Both the position numbers and the translations under genes were made by a program. A DNA stretch of 22,451 nt from Fibrobacter sp. UBA4375 (GTDB lineage Bacteria > Fibrobacterota > Fibrobacteria > Fibrobacterales > Fibrobacteraceae), in assembly GCA_002391195.1 (NCBI GenBank), contig DGRZ01000106.1:1-22451 (forward strand), read 5' to 3'. The notes beneath the pieces were generated by a model. It saw nothing but the letters and a program-made list of their open reading frames with translations. It made no database searches and was not told the origin of the DNA. Of this stretch, positions 1 through 4,826 are shown one piece after another (positions within the stretch are counted from its first letter, which is position 1; each line of letters opens with the position of its first letter).

Positions 1-113
1 GGGTCGAGGGATTCGAGGAATTCACGGACAGCCTGGTGGAAGAGGGCCTGGTCCGGATCACGGGCGACGACCTTGTCATAGACTTTCTGAAGGTAAGCAT
101 TCTTGATTGCCAT
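1..113 (-). CDS. gdhA: NADP-specific glutamate dehydrogenase, N-terminal fragment (cut by window edge)
   Basis: The first 37 residues are visible (start ATG at 113-111, minus strand; the gene continues beyond base 1). They include VYDKVVARDPDQ and FHQAVREFLESL, which resemble the N-terminal helices of hexameric NADP-dependent glutamate dehydrogenases (RDPNQ...FAQAVREV in E. coli GdhA). The enzyme aminates 2-oxoglutarate to glutamate using NADPH and is the main ammonium-assimilation route in many anaerobic gut bacteria. GGAG lies about 10 nt before the ATG and supports this start. A TATCTT hexamer at 170-165 is a possible -10, which would give a leader of about 45 nt. The gene diverges from nrnA. 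The assignment rests on the N-terminus only, so the catalytic residues cannot be checked. Confidence 0.75.
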   Translation of the reverse strand, partial: MAIKNAYLQKVYDKVVARDPDQALFHQAVREFLESLD

Positions 114-142
114 TTTATATATCTCCGTTGAGAGTTTTGATT

Positions 143-157
143 GTTAAAGTTTTTAAC
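143..157. repeat. 15-bp inverted repeat in the gdhA leader
   Basis: GTTAAA and TTTAAC form a perfect 6-bp stem separated by 3 nt. It lies between the gdhA ATG and its possible -10, so it would be in the transcribed leader or around the transcription start. It may be an operator half or a weak hairpin. No regulator is suggested by the sequence. Confidence 0.35.
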
Positions 158-164
158 GGGTTTA

Positions 165-170
165 AAGATA
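165..170 (-). promoter_or_regulatory. Possible gdhA -10 element
   Basis: TATCTT followed by TAAAC on the minus strand resembles the TATATTTGG/TATCTTTGG elements found before other genes in this window. No convincing TTGACA -35 is present at 16-18 bp. That is compatible with an activator-dependent promoter, given the palindromes upstream. Confidence 0.4.
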
Positions 171-216
171 GCAAAGGGCCGCAACAAAAAGTGAAAAATC
201 GGCAAAAATCTTCAAA

Positions 217-236
217 AACTTACATTTTTGTAAGTT
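217..236. promoter_or_regulatory. 20-bp palindromic operator candidate, copy 1
   Basis: AACTTACA-TTTT-TGTAAGTT is a perfect palindrome with 8-bp arms and a 4-bp centre. An identical copy lies at 299-318, 82 bp away centre to centre, close to eight helical turns. Copy 1 is centred about 68 bp upstream of the inferred gdhA start point. Two identical palindromes in a divergent promoter region suggest binding sites for a dimeric regulator. I do not recognise the motif as that of a named family. Confidence 0.6.
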
Positions 237-298
237 AGTTTTTTATCAGTTTTAAAAAGTTTGATTTTTCGTCAAATTTCACGGCATTACAATAGCAA

Positions 299-318
299 AA
301 CTTACATTTTTGTAAGTT
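299..318. promoter_or_regulatory. 20-bp palindromic operator candidate, copy 2
   Basis: This copy has the same 20 bases as the palindrome at 217-236, with unrelated flanking bases, so only the palindrome is conserved. It lies about 100 bp upstream of the inferred nrnA start point and about 150 bp upstream of that of gdhA. Looser half-site-like sequences (TTTACAAAAATTTACA) follow at about 340-355. Confidence 0.6.
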
Positions 319-369
319 GCAGCCATGTCACCTCAAAAGTTTACAAAAATTTACAAACAAACGCGGCAA

Positions 370-406
370 TTGACACGCCTGACACCCCACAAAAGCTATT
401 ATTTGG
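370..406 (+). promoter_or_regulatory. Candidate nrnA promoter
   Basis: TTGACA at 370-375 and TATTAT at 397-402, followed by TTGG, resemble the -35 and the TATATTTGG-type -10 seen before tRNA genes here. The 21-bp spacer is longer than the 16-17 bp of the tRNA promoters, which lowers confidence. Confidence 0.4.
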
Positions 407-422
407 TAAACACAAACCTGTC

Positions 423-443
423 ATTCCCGCCTTGGGCGGGAAT
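423..443. repeat. Fold-back intergenic repeat with 9-bp stem, overlapping the nrnA RBS
   Basis: ATTCCCGCC-TTG-GGCGGGAAT is a perfect hairpin preceded by GTC and followed by TC. It belongs to the window's GTCAT...ATC repeat family (see 1452-1495, 1514-1533, 2016-2038, 22053-22140). Its right arm contains GGGAA, 6 nt before the ATG at 449, the only Shine-Dalgarno-like sequence there. Folding of the hairpin would hide it. Confidence 0.65.
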
Positions 444-448
444 CTCCT

Positions 449-1414
449 ATGACTTTTATGCTTGACGATTTTTTGAAAAACACAAACACCCTGGCCATCT
501 TCGGCCACGTGCGGCCCGACGGGGACTGCGTCGGCTCTACCCTGGCCCTGTACAACTACATCCTGGACAATTTCCCGAACATCAAGGTTCAGGTCTATCT
601 GGAAAGATTTCCCGAAAGCTACAGGATTTTGAACGGTGCCGACAAGGCGCTCCCGCTGTTCGAAAGCTCCGACGGGAGCGAACCCTTTGACGCGGCGGTG
701 CTTATGGACACGCCCTCCTTTAAGCGTGTGGGTGCAGGCGGAGTGGCATGCCTACAAAGCGCCAAGAAAACCTGCAACATCGACCACCACATCAGCAACC
801 CGAAAAATCTCTGCAGCCTGAACATCGTGGAGCCAAGCGCCAGTTCCGCCAGTCAAGTGCTTTTTGAACAGCTGGACCCGAGCAAAATCAGCAAGCGCAC
901 CGCAGAATGCCTCTATCTCGGAATCGTCCACGACACGGGAGCATTCAAGTTCAGCAACACGGGCAAGCGGACCATGGAAATCGTGGGCACCCTTATCGAC
1001 AAGGGAATCGATTTCGCCCGCATCGTGAACGAGACCTACTATTGCCGCACCTACAAGCAAACGCTGGTGACCGGGTTCGTGCTGCAGAACTGCAAGCTCG
1101 CCCTGGAGGGCCGCGTGGTACATGCCTACGTGACTCCCGAAAAGATGAAGGAATTCGACGTAACGCCGGTGGACCTGAGCAACGTCATCGACACCCTGCG
1201 TGAAGTCTCCGGCACCGAAGTGGCGGTGTTCCTGTACCCCGTAAACGGAAAGTACAAGATTAGCCTCAGGAGCAACTACGTGGTAGATGTGAACGCTATC
1301 GCCAAGGAATTCGGCGGAGGCGGCCACACGCGGGCTGCCGGCGGCGACACGGACCTATCGCCAGAAGAAGCCATCCAGAAAATTCTGGGTTTGGTAGAAA
1401 AGCAACTAGGGTAA
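449..1414 (+). CDS. nrnA: DHH-family oligoribonuclease / pAp phosphatase (NrnA type)
   Basis: This 321-residue protein has the two-domain DHH/DHHA1 layout. The N-terminal DHH domain has FGHVRPDGDCVGS (about 18-30), MDTPS (about 86-90) and IDHH (about 111-114), the Mn-binding Asp/His ligands. The C-terminal DHHA1 domain ends with GGGGHTRAAGG (about 289-299), which binds the substrate phosphate. Family members degrade 2-5-nt RNA to mononucleotides and dephosphorylate 3'-phosphoadenosine 5'-phosphate in the cytoplasm, replacing Orn in many bacteria. The length matches NrnA (about 310-320 aa). The ATG at 449 is preferred because GGGAA lies 6 nt upstream; ATG 458 (MLDDFL) is an alternative. It converges with the peptidase gene at 1567-2007. 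Substrate preference (nanoRNA, pAp or c-di-AMP products) cannot be decided from motifs. Confidence 0.88.
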   Translation: MTFMLDDFLKNTNTLAIFGHVRPDGDCVGSTLALYNYILDNFPNIKVQVYLERFPESYRILNGADKALPLFESSDGSEPFDAAVLMDTPSFKRVGAGGVACLQSAKKTCNIDHHISNPKNLCSLNIVEPSASSASQVLFEQLDPSKISKRTAECLYLGIVHDTGAFKFSNTGKRTMEIVGTLIDKGIDFARIVNETYYCRTYKQTLVTGFVLQNCKLALEGRVVHAYVTPEKMKEFDVTPVDLSNVIDTLREVSGTEVAVFLYPVNGKYKISLRSNYVVDVNAIAKEFGGGGHTRAAGGDTDLSPEEAIQKILGLVEKQLG

Positions 1415-1451
1415 TTTGGCAATCTGAACCGGGTAACGTCACAAATTCGTC

Positions 1452-1495
1452 ATTCTCGCGTCCTGTGGTGAGCGAAGTCGAACCAAGGCGAGAAT
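1452..1495. repeat. Fold-back intergenic repeat (ATTCTCGC...GCGAGAAT)
   Basis: The 8-bp arms ATTCTCGC (1452-1459) and GCGAGAAT (1488-1495) are preceded by GTC. They enclose a second pair, TGGT/ACCA, around GAGCGAAGTCGA. The GAGCGAAGTCGAA core resembles intergenic repeats found in many genomes of this group. It lies between the converging nrnA and peptidase genes and may act as a bidirectional transcription stop. Confidence 0.6.
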
Positions 1496-1513
1496 CTACT
1501 AAACTACAAGCGG

Positions 1514-1533
1514 ATCCTCACCTTCGTGAGGAT
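1514..1533. repeat. Fold-back intergenic repeat (ATCCTCAC-CTTC-GTGAGGAT)
   Basis: A perfect 8-bp stem with a 4-nt loop, followed by GAC, so it has the opposite orientation to the copy at 1452-1495. Compared with its relatives the stem bases differ but the pairing is kept. No T-run follows, so it is not a classical intrinsic terminator. Confidence 0.6.
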
Positions 1534-1566
1534 GACAAGTTCGTGAGGGTGACGAGCGTACAGGTC

Positions 1567-2007
1567 TCAATCCAAACCCTTAACGACCCGAAAAATCTTC
1601 AGCAGGTAACGCCGAATGGGGCGGGCCATGTACCAAATTTTGGCGCACAAATTCCCACAAGGGCCGTAAAGGGGGCGTTTTTTACCAGTTTCTCCCACCA
1701 CCTGGATGGCCAGGGCCTTCACACCATCGACACTGCAATGTTCGCGACCCTGGAGGTTACCGTCCCCCATCAGGGTGATGCGGTCGCCGTCAATGCCTAC
1801 GATGCGGTGGACCACATGGCGGCCGCCTTCTACCTGGGCTAGTACCACATGCCCGACCCGAAGTTCTTGGGGTTTCACCAGCACAACGCTTTCTCGGCCT
1901 CCGATGATAAAGGGGTACATGCTCCTGCCGTTTACAGGAAGCGTCACCTGCACGCCCTCGCCTACCAGGCGGATGGCTTCGGAAAGGATTTGTTCGTCAG
2001 TGGGCAT
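1567..2007 (-). CDS. S24/S26-family serine peptidase with Ser-His type active site
   Basis: A 146-residue protein with the LexA/signal-peptidase fold motifs. VNGRSMYPFI carries the nucleophile Ser29. VVHRIVGIDGD has His67 where bacterial leader peptidases have the base Lys, as in the SipW/eukaryotic-type S26B group. LMGDGN (79-84) matches the conserved Gly-Asp motif. No N-terminal membrane anchor is visible, so it may be cytoplasmic. It is the third gene of the cassette, 11 nt after the kinase stop, with AGGAT 8 nt before the ATG, a sequence that comes from the repeat at 2016-2038. The family trims or cleaves peptides; in related cassettes such a peptidase could process a precursor peptide. 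The substrate is unknown. The C-terminal 30 residues are basic and aromatic. Confidence 0.78.
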   Translation of the reverse strand: MPTDEQILSEAIRLVGEGVQVTLPVNGRSMYPFIIGGRESVVLVKPQELRVGHVVLAQVEGGRHVVHRIVGIDGDRITLMGDGNLQGREHCSVDGVKALAIQVVGETGKKRPLYGPCGNLCAKIWYMARPIRRYLLKIFRVVKGLD

Positions 2008-2015
2008 GTGTATGG

Positions 2016-2041
2016 ATCCTATCGCTTCGTTCCAGGATGAC
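2016..2041. repeat. Intergenic repeat copy overlapping the end of the kinase gene
   Basis: ATCCT (2016-2020) and AGGAT (2034-2038) form the outer arms around TCGCTTCGT, followed by GAC, the same layout as the copy at 1514-1533. Read on the minus strand it encodes about the last seven kinase residues and the TAG stop, then supplies AGGAT as the ribosome binding site of the peptidase gene. A second GTCATCCT-type end lies at 2059-2066 inside the kinase frame. Confidence 0.55.
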
Positions 2042-3041
2042 GTTTATTATTGGAATCTAGGATGACATCATCGGCAGAAACATTCTCGTTGCACAGTTTT
2101 GCAGCGGCCTCGTCGGGCAGGCATTCCAAGTGCCAAACGGGAACGTTTTTCGCCAGGGCGTTTTCCGTAGCGTGCAAACCGTCGGCAACGGACTTATCCC
2201 ATCGTTTGCCCGAAATGCTTGTGACCAGGGCCGCGTATGCCTGCACACCTTTCAGGCGGACAATCTTGTTGAACGGTGCCTGGGAAAGCAGCACGATCCC
2301 GCCTACGGGAGCTTGCACGTTCCTGTAGCAAGGGGTCTTTCCGCTCCAGGGGGAGCCGTAAACCACGGCGCGGGGCGCGCCGCCATTGCCGTCGTCGAAA
2401 AAACGCACCACCGGGTTGTCATCGTTCATGAGTTCAGAACCTTCGATGTGCTTGAGCCAGAGCCTTGCGTGAGTGCTCTTGCCGGTGCCGCTCTTGCCCA
2501 GGAACATGTAGCCCCTGCCCTTGTAGCTGACCACCGCCGAATGGAAAAGGGCGGTACCCAGGCCAGCCGTGGCCAGGGCGTAGAGCACCATCAGGGAATT
2601 GTTCAAGGCGAACTTCTGCAGACGCAGGTCCCGGGCCGCACTGCCCATCAGCAGGCGGGCCTCCCGATAGCCACTGGAACAAATCAAAGTTCCCGTAGAA
2701 ACATCCCGCAACAGAAATTCAAAGACCGACTCCCCCGCCAACCTGTGCCCGCAGATGATGGTCTGGCCCTCGTCCTCTTGACGGATTTCTTCGGTATAGT
2801 CGAAGGCGGCGGGCGGCAGAACGGACAGAGAGAATACGTTGACCCCGGCACCCTGGCCGGGGTGACATTCCGAAGGTTCCGCAAAAGGCTCGTAATTGTC
2901 CATGTACTTGGCGAAGAAATCGCCCTGCGGCTCGGCGGCATTCCCGTCCAAATTTCCGGCGGCGGTTCCATCCAACAAACAACCGTCCACCGTCACGGAG
3001 AACAGGTGACCGGCCACCTTGTAATAGCGGGTCTCGTTCAT
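2019..3041 (-). CDS. HprK/PEPCK-like kinase of a putative peptide- or protein-modification cassette
   Basis: A 340-residue protein. The C-terminal half has a P-loop GKSGTGKST (182-190), an acidic pair in MNDDNP (205-210) and YGSPWSGK (228-235), the pattern of HPr-kinase/PEP-carboxykinase-related serine kinases. The N-terminal 140 residues are an uncharacterised domain. HprK phosphorylates Ser on a carrier protein; relatives in lasso-peptide loci phosphorylate the peptide. The start ATG at 3041 is chosen because it overlaps the upstream TGA (ATGA) and has GGAGG 9 nt before it; the upstream in-frame ATG at 3098 would add 19 residues inside the neighbour. Translational coupling with the nucleotidyltransferase is likely. 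The last residues (RHPGTKR) come from an inserted repeat, so the ancestral C-terminus may have been altered. The substrate is unknown. Confidence 0.75.
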   Translation of the reverse strand: MNETRYYKVAGHLFSVTVDGCLLDGTAAGNLDGNAAEPQGDFFAKYMDNYEPFAEPSECHPGQGAGVNVFSLSVLPPAAFDYTEEIRQEDEGQTIICGHRLAGESVFEFLLRDVSTGTLICSSGYREARLLMGSAARDLRLQKFALNNSLMVLYALATAGLGTALFHSAVVSYKGRGYMFLGKSGTGKSTHARLWLKHIEGSELMNDDNPVVRFFDDGNGGAPRAVVYGSPWSGKTPCYRNVQAPVGGIVLLSQAPFNKIVRLKGVQAYAALVTSISGKRWDKSVADGLHATENALAKNVPVWHLECLPDEAAAKLCNENVSADDVILDSNNKRHPGTKR

Positions 3042-4150
3042 AGCCCAATCCTCCGGCGCTTCACCCGCAAGGGCATCAGGTAAAGGGTGTGACGCCAATA
3101 CTTCAGTTCCTTGAAAATAGCGTTCATGGGGTCAAAGGGCAGCCAACTCAGGGCCTGCCTGCGGTCCCTGAACCACCGGACAAAAACGTTGCGGGGCTTT
3201 TGCCTGTACTTGCCGAAGTTTCCACCCACCAGGGCCAAACGAAGAAGCCGCCTCCCCCGCCAGGCACAAGGAGTGCAGAGCATCAAGTCCCGTTCCAGGC
3301 CAAGCACCTGTTGCAAGACCCACATCACCGCGCTGCAAGCGTGCAGCATGCCGAGCCCGCGAATAGCCTGCGCCACCTCGCGACGCACCTCCCCCGTAGA
3401 ATTTTTCAGCAAAATGTAATAGTCTATATATTGCCGGAGTCCGAGGCCGCCGCTGTAGAAATGCTGTTGAAGGTGAGAAAGCTGCATCACCAGGGCAAAC
3501 TTGATGCTGGGTGCGTAAAAACCTTCGGGCACCATCTGGGCGTTCAAAACTTCTCGGTTCAAGAAATCCTGGAGTTCCTTCCCCTTGTATGGATTGCCGG
3601 AAGCGGGCCTGTAATGCACTTCCGCCATGATTCCGTCCTTGGTACGCTCCAGGTGGGCATGGTGCCAGAAACGGCCGTACTCCAGAGCCGACTTTTCAAT
3701 CATCCCCATATCGACCAACAACTGGTTGATGCTGTCGCGACCGCCTTCTACCCAGATGTCGATATCCCCCGCCTGGCGGAGAGTCGGATCCAGATAGAGG
3801 CGGGCGTTGGCCTGCCCCTTCAAGATGGCGTTCTTGCGGCCGGCATCCGTAAACAAACGGGTAAGCCTTGCCGCCTCCTTGTTCATGAGGCCGTTCATGC
3901 CACGGATGGCCTCTACCTCGGTAGCCCAGCGCATAAGCAACTGCATGGGCGGCCGGCTTTCCTTGGGGAGTTTCTCGATACCCGCAAAGGCAATACCTAA
4001 TACTGATTGTTTTTTTGCAAGAGTATAAACATCAAGCCAAATTTCAGAAGAAGATGCAGTTGAAAAATCTAGGCCTTTGTTATTGGTGTACAAACCTAGT
4101 TTCAGTAGTTCAAAAAGAAATAAATCTGCTTTCCGAAGGAAACTGACCAT
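3038..4150 (-). CDS. Nucleotidyltransferase-fold protein (PF14907 type)
   Basis: A 370-residue protein. AILKGQANARLYLDP (108-122) followed by RQAGDIDIWV (125-134) gives the LKG...DxD pattern of the uncharacterised nucleotidyltransferase family PF14907; Asp129 and Asp131 are probable metal ligands. LEYGRFWHHAHLER and EVHYRP resemble the family's middle region. Members accompany HprK-like kinases and S24/S26 peptidases in many Bacteroidetes and in some lasso-peptide clusters, where their role is unclear. It is the first gene of the cassette. The ATG at 4150 has TATATA 6 nt upstream and no Shine-Dalgarno sequence, so the mRNA is probably leaderless. The terminator of tRNA-Asn ends at 4162, directly before this promoter. 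I infer that it transfers a nucleotide, but substrate and product are unknown. Confidence 0.75.
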   Translation of the reverse strand: MVSFLRKADLFLFELLKLGLYTNNKGLDFSTASSSEIWLDVYTLAKKQSVLGIAFAGIEKLPKESRPPMQLLMRWATEVEAIRGMNGLMNKEAARLTRLFTDAGRKNAILKGQANARLYLDPTLRQAGDIDIWVEGGRDSINQLLVDMGMIEKSALEYGRFWHHAHLERTKDGIMAEVHYRPASGNPYKGKELQDFLNREVLNAQMVPEGFYAPSIKFALVMQLSHLQQHFYSGGLGLRQYIDYYILLKNSTGEVRREVAQAIRGLGMLHACSAVMWVLQQVLGLERDLMLCTPCAWRGRRLLRLALVGGNFGKYRQKPRNVFVRWFRDRRQALSWLPFDPMNAIFKELKYWRHTLYLMPLRVKRRRIGL

Positions 4151-4156
4151 ATTACA

Positions 4157-4162
4157 TATATA
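4157..4162 (-). promoter_or_regulatory. -10 element for a leaderless cassette mRNA
   Basis: TATATA is followed by TGTAAT and then the ATG at 4150, the same 6-nt gap as before 12584 and 19251. It begins where the T-run of the tRNA-Asn terminator ends, so a -35 would lie inside the terminator stem-loop and none matches TTGACA well. Confidence 0.5.
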
Positions 4163-4195
4163 AAAAAAAACGCCCCGACCGTAAGATCGGGACGT
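4162..4195 (-). terminator. Intrinsic terminator of tRNA-Asn
   Basis: On the minus strand, CGTCCCGA and TCGGGGCG form an 8-bp stem (one G-U pair) with an 8-nt loop, followed by nine T. It lies 6 nt after the tRNA end and should separate the tRNA from the cassette downstream. Confidence 0.9.
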
Positions 4196-4200
4196 TTAAG

Positions 4201-4273
4201 CTGCTTCACTTGGACTCGAACCAAGGACAACGCGATTAACAGTCGCGGGCTCTACCAACTGAGCTATGAAGCA
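4201..4273 (-). tRNA. tRNA-Asn (GTT)
   Basis: A complete cloverleaf on the minus strand: acceptor TGCTTCA/TGAAGCA, D-arm GCTC...GAGC, anticodon stem CGCGA/TCGCG with loop CTGTTAA (anticodon GTT), T-arm CTTGG-TTCGAGT-CCAAG, discriminator G. The CCA end is not encoded. It has its own promoter (4290-4320) and terminator. Confidence 0.97.
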
Positions 4274-4289
4274 CCGTCGAATGACGCAC

Positions 4290-4320
4290 CCAAATATAGA
4301 TAAAACGATTGCCTTGTCAA
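4290..4320 (-). promoter_or_regulatory. tRNA-Asn promoter
   Basis: TTGACA (4320-4315), a 16-bp spacer, then TATATTTGG (4298-4290). The predicted start point near 4286 leaves a leader of about 13 nt before the tRNA. The same TATATTTGG element precedes tRNA-Pro and tRNA-Asp. Confidence 0.85.
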
Positions 4321-4340
4321 GGGATTTTTATAAAAATTTC

Positions 4341-4362
4341 GGCTTTTTTATAAAAAAAGACC
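4341..4362. terminator. Weak AT-rich hairpin after the respiratory operon
   Basis: GGCTTTTTT and AAAAAAGACC-type arms pair around a short AT loop, 18 nt past the stop codon of the last minus-strand operon gene (4380). The stem is nearly all A-T, so termination is uncertain. The stretch 4274-4379 otherwise holds only the tRNA-Asn promoter. Confidence 0.3.
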
Positions 4363-4379
4363 AATTCCCAGGTATTTTT

Positions 4380-4826
4380 TTAGAAAAACATCCACACGGC
4401 AATCCAATAGACCATGAGCAAAAATTCCATTTCCCGACTGATGTGGGAAAGGAAAGCCCCGCCAAAAGCGCCCGCACCGATTGCGACAATCCGGGTCCAG
4501 GGCATGTCCAGCCCGTGATACACGAAGGTGAGCCCGCCAAAGAATTCCACCCACAGCCAAAGGACCTGGGAAAGCACAAGGTAGCGGGTCTTGTGGCTTG
4601 TCAGGGACGTCGTGGAAAAACAGATACACAGGGCGAGCATCCGGAAAGGCATGTATTCCAGAGTAGGCTCAGCAAGGTCCATCGTGAGGTAGGAGAACAG
4701 GCCAAAGACCACCAAGGAAAGGGCAAGAATACCCGTCTCCTTGAAGATACTGACAGGACGACGCCAAAGGAACATGGAGGTTCCGAGAGCCATAAGACAG
4801 CACAGGGCGTTCAGGATAGCATCCAT
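4380..4826 (-). CDS. Small integral membrane protein at the end of the ACIII-like operon
   Basis: A 148-residue hydrophobic protein with about four or five predicted membrane segments. Charged loops include WRRPVSIFKE and SHKTRY. I do not recognise a family. Its ATG overlaps the stop codon of the NrfD-cytochrome gene (TAATG), with GGGAGG just upstream, so the two are translationally coupled and it is probably an accessory membrane subunit or assembly factor of the complex. Alternative complex III has small membrane subunits (ActD, ActF family), but no sequence match can be claimed from what is visible. Confidence 0.7.
   Translation of the reverse strand: MDAILNALCCLMALGTSMFLWRRPVSIFKETGILALSLVVFGLFSYLTMDLAEPTLEYMPFRMLALCICFSTTSLTSHKTRYLVLSQVLWLWVEFFGGLTFVYHGLDMPWTRIVAIGAGAFGGAFLSHISREMEFLLMVYWIAVWMFF

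Noticed and set aside
261..452. 63-codon plus-strand frame in the gdhA-nrnA spacer
   Set aside because: It runs through the palindromes, promoter and repeat, has no ribosome binding site and shows no protein-like pattern.
1465..1842. Plus-strand 125-codon frame starting in the repeat region
   Set aside because: Its first part is translated repeat DNA and the rest is antisense to the peptidase.
2130..4000. Long plus-strand open frames (317 and 303 codons) opposite the kinase and nucleotidyltransferase
   Set aside because: The minus-strand frames carry the P-loop, the DxD motif and coupled starts with GGAGG, while the plus-strand translations are low-complexity and motif-free.
4201..4273. tRNA-Asn as an integration site for the neighbouring cassette
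   Set aside because: No integrase gene and no direct repeat of the tRNA 3' end were seen near 1415-4150, and the cassette's codon use looks like that of its neighbours.
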